64,000 nt of DNA, taken from the NCBI RefSeq assembly GCF_050611725.1, contig NZ_JBODJB010000001.1:2728001-2792000 (forward strand), read 5' to 3'. This document shows, one piece after another, positions 60,694 through 64,000 of this stretch (its first letter is position 1; each line of letters opens with the position of its first letter). Origin of the DNA: Ferruginibacter sp050611725 (GTDB lineage: Bacteria; Bacteroidota; Bacteroidia; Chitinophagales; Chitinophagaceae). The position numbers were made by a program, and so were the translations under genes. The notes below the pieces were generated by a model. It was not told where the DNA came from and ran no database searches. It worked only from the letters and a program-made list of their open reading frames with translations.

Positions 60694-62205
60694 ATGACCA
60701 GCAGAATTCTAAGCACTATACTACTTTGCCTTTTTTTTAACTACGTTTCATTTGCACAGAAACTTGCAAAAGATGTAAAGAGTATTATTGTAAAAAAAGA
60801 AAAGAAAAGAAAAAAAGATAATGACGATAGAAAAACCCCCTTATCAGATGAGGCCTTCAAAAAAATGATGAGGGATTTTTATACTTTTACCATTGCAGGT
60901 AGTACTGCACCTACCACCGGATTTAAGGTTGAAACAGCTAAACCTACTCTTAGTTTATCGGGAAATATAAACCCCAAAAAATATAAGGATTGGATAATTA
61001 ATCTTCAATTGACCGGAGGATTAAAAGATAATTTTGCTCAGTTGTTCTCAAAAAACAAATTGAACGCTTATTTTAAAAGCTCCCTCGGAATTAATCGTTT
61101 TATTGGTAAACATGGTTCCTACAATTATAGCAGTGAGTGGGAGGCTAATCATATCAAGGCTTTAGATAAAGCTAATGCTGAAAAGTTATTGCTACAAGCG
61201 GATTCAGCTATCGCCATCAATAATTTAACACTTGTGGAAGATTATTACAGTTATAAAGAATTATGGGACCAAGTTGTATTGGATGCTGAAGAAACAAGAA
61301 AAGAAGAAGAAGCTGCAGAAACCAAGGATTTTTACAAAGATCTTATAAATGGATTAATAATATATTATGGTGGCGACCCAAAACTCACTGATACAGCACA
61401 AATCTTTGCGGATTTTAAAGGTAAACTACTGCGAAATGATGCCACCATTAAAACTGCAACTATCCTTAGCGACAATTCCCGTTTAAAACCTATTGAAGAA
61501 AAAAGATTAGACAGTACATATGATTTTGCAATAGAAAAGTTTAAAAATATCTGGACTGGGAAACGTATCTGGTGGTTAAATCTTTCTCCAACTTTTACTG
61601 CCGGTTCTACTACTTTTTACGACACATTGAAAAGAACAATCGATGATTCCATATCAACCACCTACGGGCTCCAACTTAGTTTAAACATGTTGCATAAGTT
61701 TAAAGAGTCAGGACGTTACTTTTATTTTAAGTTCCTAGTTGAAGGGGCACTAATTGATAATGTTAGCGATCTCTCTAAGTTTGACTATGTGAAAAATAAA
61801 TTTTACGATACAGCGAATATGGTAGCGTTGAGTGAAAACGCTTCTGGGACAGCATATAAGGGAAGCTTAGAAAGAGGATTTGGATTCACTACCGGGCTTG
61901 AAATATATACATGTCCATTTAAGCATACACTTGCTCCCGGTTTTTATGTAGCCAGTAAATATAAGTACGGCGATAAGTGGGTAAATAAAAATAAAGTAGC
62001 ACTTGATCTTGGTTTGATATGGAATGTTACCAATTCAGACAAGGACAGCAAGAACCTGCTTTCGATAATTCCGTATGCAAGTTGGTCGAATATTTTACCT
62101 GAATACACGAATGCACTAAAAACAAAGGAAACAAAAAGAGCATTGAAGGAACTATTCTCAGTTGGATTGAAAGTTGCGATACCTTTTAATCTTGGTAAAG
62201 ATTAA
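60694..62205 (+). CDS. Exported, probably outer-membrane-associated protein (503 aa), unknown
   Basis: Signal peptide at 1-21 (ILSTILLCLFFNYVSFAQ), then a strongly basic stretch KKEKKRKKDNDDRK. The body has alternating strands (LSLSGNINPKKYKDWIINLQLTGGL; RIWWLNLSPTFTAGSTTFYD; LERGFGFTTGLEIYTCPF) and ends with the beta-strand-like FSVGLKVAIPFNL, which fits an outer-membrane barrel or a related protein. A helical acidic insert (EETRKEEEAAETKDFYKD) lies in the middle. No family recognised, no T9SS domain. Alone in its unit. Confidence 0.65.
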   Translation: MTSRILSTILLCLFFNYVSFAQKLAKDVKSIIVKKEKKRKKDNDDRKTPLSDEAFKKMMRDFYTFTIAGSTAPTTGFKVETAKPTLSLSGNINPKKYKDWIINLQLTGGLKDNFAQLFSKNKLNAYFKSSLGINRFIGKHGSYNYSSEWEANHIKALDKANAEKLLLQADSAIAINNLTLVEDYYSYKELWDQVVLDAEETRKEEEAAETKDFYKDLINGLIIYYGGDPKLTDTAQIFADFKGKLLRNDATIKTATILSDNSRLKPIEEKRLDSTYDFAIEKFKNIWTGKRIWWLNLSPTFTAGSTTFYDTLKRTIDDSISTTYGLQLSLNMLHKFKESGRYFYFKFLVEGALIDNVSDLSKFDYVKNKFYDTANMVALSENASGTAYKGSLERGFGFTTGLEIYTCPFKHTLAPGFYVASKYKYGDKWVNKNKVALDLGLIWNVTNSDKDSKNLLSIIPYASWSNILPEYTNALKTKETKRALKELFSVGLKVAIPFNLGKD

Positions 62206-62221
62206 TTGAGCAAAATAGATA

Positions 62222-62332
62222 TTGATAAAAATTATAAAGAGAATTCCTCCGCCTTGGTTTTGTGCGTTGGTGTACTTGTGCCTGGGATACATTATTAAAA
62301 AACCTGTCGAGTTAAAACTGCATTTACTCTAA
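62222..62332 (+). pseudogene. Short membrane-protein remnant (isoprenylcysteine methyltransferase N-terminus-like)
   Basis: A 36-residue frame from a TTG reads IKIIKRIPPPWFCALVYLCLGYIIKK. The RIPPPW-plus-hydrophobic-helix pattern recalls the N-terminus of bacterial isoprenylcysteine carboxyl methyltransferase family proteins, which are normally about 150 residues. The rest is absent, so this would be a truncated copy. It overlaps the 3' end of the minus-strand gene. Weak call. Confidence 0.3.
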
Positions 62333-62767
62333 CGTATGAAACTCGTATTCTTCGTTTTTATTGGGATGTCGCCAGCTAATATACAACGAAGAACAAATTA
62401 CAGTACCATTAATAAAGTAATTGTCTTTACCGATGATATTGAATACAATTCCGAAATAAGGTTTATCGGCAGGAATTGTAATTTCTCTAAAATCAATAAT
62501 ATTTTCTAACTCATCATCAGTTAATAAAAATACCTGATCATTATGCCAAGCATCCGGCCAAGAGGCTTTCGGATCAATATTTGTGTAAAACACCTCTCTA
62601 CACTCAATATCCACATTTACATAATATCCAAAATCAAAACTTGCTTGAATGTATAAACAAGATGCCTCGGAACTGTAAACCTTAAATTCAAACCCTGCAT
62701 TATATGCATGTTTATTAAAAAGTTGAATTGCTTTTTGTATATCCTCTAAAGTAGAAAAAGTGGGCAT
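62324..62767 (-). CDS. Conserved-looking hypothetical protein (147 aa)
   Basis: No signal peptide. It is acidic and aromatic-rich, with alternating strands (FEFKVYSSEASCLYIQASFDFGYYVNVDIECREVFY) and a C-terminal FINGTVICSSLYISWRH. This composition is often seen in small immunity-type or unannotated cytoplasmic proteins, but I recognise no family. Lies alone, convergent with the outer-membrane-like gene. Confidence 0.6.
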   Translation of the reverse strand: MPTFSTLEDIQKAIQLFNKHAYNAGFEFKVYSSEASCLYIQASFDFGYYVNVDIECREVFYTNIDPKASWPDAWHNDQVFLLTDDELENIIDFREITIPADKPYFGIVFNIIGKDNYFINGTVICSSLYISWRHPNKNEEYEFHTLE

Positions 62768-63092
62768 GGTTAAATGAAGTTATTTTTTATTAGCAATCGA
62801 ATATACGTAGTTACAAACTTTGTACAACGCTACTTTTAAATTTAATGAATACCGGGTATAACAGTGAAAGCTTTATTATGTTCATTTGAAGCAACGTAGG
62901 CGGAGATATGAACCGGGGCTTAGATTTAAGTAAACAGCTACAGGAATAGTGATAGGTACGCAACGTCCAGTGCCGGAGAAGTTGCTTGGACAAAAGGTGC
63001 CAATCCAAAAAAATGATCGAGATAAATTTTATCCATATTGACAACCTTTTTTGCATTATTTCCGCCTTATTCATACACAAGCTTAAAAAATT
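62768..63092. other. Intergenic region upstream of the GIY-YIG gene
   Basis: About 325 bases. Minus-strand frames in 62880-63050 give short peptide-like stretches (for example MDKIYLDHFFGLAPF, ended after 32 residues), but several overlapping frames look equally plausible and none has other support. I call no gene. Confidence 0.3.
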
Positions 63093-63464
63093 ATGAAAAA
63101 AGCGCATAATTATTACGTCTACATTGTTGAGTGTAGTGATAAAAGTTATTATACAGGTGTCACAAACGATTATGAAAGAAGGTTATGGGAACATAACAAT
63201 GGAGAGAATAAAAAAGCATACACTTATAAACGCCGACCGGTTATATTAAAGTACTGCGAACACTTTTACAATATTAAAAATGCTATAGCTTGGGAGAAGC
63301 AACTAAAAGGATGGTCGAGAAAAAAGAAAGAAGCGTTGTTTGTAGGGAATTGGAAAGAGATTATACGACTAGCTAAATCTAAGAATGTTGTTAATGATGA
63401 TGGTTCATCTTCTTCTGACAATCTATCCTATCCTGCTAGCCCATCTTCGACAAGCTCAGACTGA
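63093..63464 (+). CDS. GIY-YIG endonuclease-like protein
   Basis: 123 residues. YYVYIVEC then YYTGVTNDYERRLWEH (Tyr8/Tyr10, Tyr20-Thr-Gly, Arg29/30), a later AWEKQLKGWSRKKKEAL with the metal-binding Glu68, and GNW match the small stand-alone GIY-YIG proteins of the YhbQ/UPF0213 type. The basic helix KGWSRKKK would contact DNA. The low-complexity tail after residue 100 (SSSSDNLSYPASPSSTSSD) is unusual: its last codons and stop lie inside a REP-like inverted repeat arm, so the tail seems to be made by repeat sequence. Function of the family is uncertain; nuclease activity is presumed. Confidence 0.85.
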   Translation: MKKAHNYYVYIVECSDKSYYTGVTNDYERRLWEHNNGENKKAYTYKRRPVILKYCEHFYNIKNAIAWEKQLKGWSRKKKEALFVGNWKEIIRLAKSKNVVNDDGSSSSDNLSYPASPSSTSSD

Positions 63465-63570
63465 CAGACTTTTATTTTGTTAGATTAAGATTCTGCTATT
63501 TCAAAAAATATTCTAATTACGAATACTTTCATCCTGCAATTATTGTACTGTCAGTATGAGCTTGGCGAAG
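63445..63570. repeat. REP-like inverted repeat pair at the 3' end of the GIY-YIG gene
   Basis: The 23-base arm CTTCGACAAGCTCAGACTGACAG (63445-63467) has a reverse-complement partner at 63548-63570 matching at 20 of 23 positions, 80 bases apart. The gene's stop codon (63462-63464) is within the left arm. CTTCGACAAGCTCAG-type elements are widespread intergenic repeats in bacteria. Confidence 0.75.
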
Positions 63571-63623
63571 ACGTGCTGAATGTATTTTTTTGTTACCTTG
63601 ATTAACAGAAGCATTAAAATACC

Positions 63624-63888
63624 TTAAAATCTATTTTTGATATCCTCCATCTGTATTTGGAAAGTAATTATATCCTGATTGTTTTGAACACTAACATCTC
63701 TCAGATATTTTTTAAGCTCAACCCTAATATCAGTGTTTAGCTGATCCCAAAAAAGGTAGTAAAAAGTGTCTTTTGATATAAACAAGGGATTAGGTAATAC
63801 CTTTTCTTAAATATATCACTAAGTTTAAAATATTTTAGTTGTATGTCGTCAAAACAAAGTGATTTTTTTATCTCAGAAATAATTAGTG
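63624..63888 (-). pseudogene. Probable frameshifted remnant of a small gene
   Basis: On the minus strand one frame reads ISEIKKSLCFDDIQLKYF...SDIFKK and loses sense near 63800. A second frame continues as VLPNPLFISKDTFYYLFWDQ, then LRDVSVQNNQDIITFQIQ, ending MEDIKNRF. Joined by one frameshift around 63793-63808 they make one protein-like sequence of about 85 residues. No ATG start is present. No family recognised; an unusual start or assembly error are alternatives. Confidence 0.35.
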
Positions 63889-64000
63889 TTACGGAATAAC
63901 ACCGGGAGGAAGAGGATTATTTGGATTAAACAAAGGAGGATGCTCCCCTTTTTTCAAATCACTATCTCCTAATGTTGTAGGTGTAAAAACGCCAATTATT
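63889..64000 (-). CDS. C-terminal end of a minus-strand protein (5' part outside window)
   Basis: The last 36 codons are visible, ending at TAA: IIGVFTPTTLGDSDLKKGEH then a Pro/Asn-rich tail PPLFNPNNPLPPGVIP. The clean frame up to the window edge and the biased composition indicate a real coding end. The family cannot be named from this piece. Confidence 0.55.
   Translation of the reverse strand, partial: IIGVFTPTTLGDSDLKKGEHPPLFNPNNPLPPGVIP

Noticed and set aside
62811..63107. 98-codon minus-strand frame upstream of the GIY-YIG gene
   Set aside because: It overlaps the GIY-YIG start, has no recognisable features, and competing short frames look equally good.

Overview
The window looks like a chromosomal segment from a gliding-type member of the Bacteroidota, most likely Chitinophagaceae or a close relative. 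The reasons are type IX secretion (T9SS) sorting domains of two kinds (type A at the ends of two giant minus-strand proteins, the gliding-motility-associated type B at the end of a giant plus-strand protein), SprB, SdrD_B and DUF11 repeat families, low GC, a promoter of the TTG / TAnnTTT form, and typical Bacteroidota housekeeping genes (clpC, cmk, rnz next to a STAS protein, dapA). The genus is not resolved. I saw no rRNA, tRNA, CRISPR array or insertion sequence.

Layout. 1-3.7 kb (+): the C-terminal part of a GH13 alpha-amylase ending at a strong terminator, a CrtA-like protein, and an arginase. 3.7-5.1 kb (-): an exported TPR protein with an actin/Ppx-like ATPase fold. 5.4 kb: a possible 44-residue membrane protein. 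5.6-26.8 kb (-): three cell-surface genes, namely a 3734-residue SdrD_B-repeat protein, a tail-fibre-like/jelly-roll protein, and a DUF11/SdrD_B protein whose 147-bp tandem repeats are broken by a 100-N assembly gap. 27-35 kb: housekeeping genes (cmk, clpC, a STAS protein with rnz, an esterase, dapA, an L,D-transpeptidase). 35.6-59.7 kb (+): one gene for an 8026-residue T9SS type B protein, made mostly of about 82 copies of a two-cysteine 49-52-residue module, plus SprB and Ig-like arrays and a CBM9-like domain. 60-64 kb: a small lipoprotein, an outer-membrane-like protein, an unknown protein, a GIY-YIG nuclease whose 3' end lies inside a REP-like inverted repeat, gene remnants, and the C-terminus of a further minus-strand gene.

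How it may work together. The three giants probably reach the surface through T9SS encoded elsewhere. Two of them, on opposite strands and with different sorting signals, share the same cysteine module. In nearly every copy this module carries a match to the Bacteroides O-glycosylation sequon D-(S/T)-(A/I/L/V/M/T). The plus-strand giant also contains a three-block higher-order repeat of 771 bp, with a 447-bp stretch repeated without difference 1542 bp away, a sign of recent copy-number change. An amylase, a CBM9-like domain and an esterase with a starch-binding-like N-terminus hint at polysaccharide use, but no complete utilisation locus is visible.

Limits. All homology calls come from reading motifs. 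Domain borders in the giants are approximate, and the true length of the gapped repeat is unknown.
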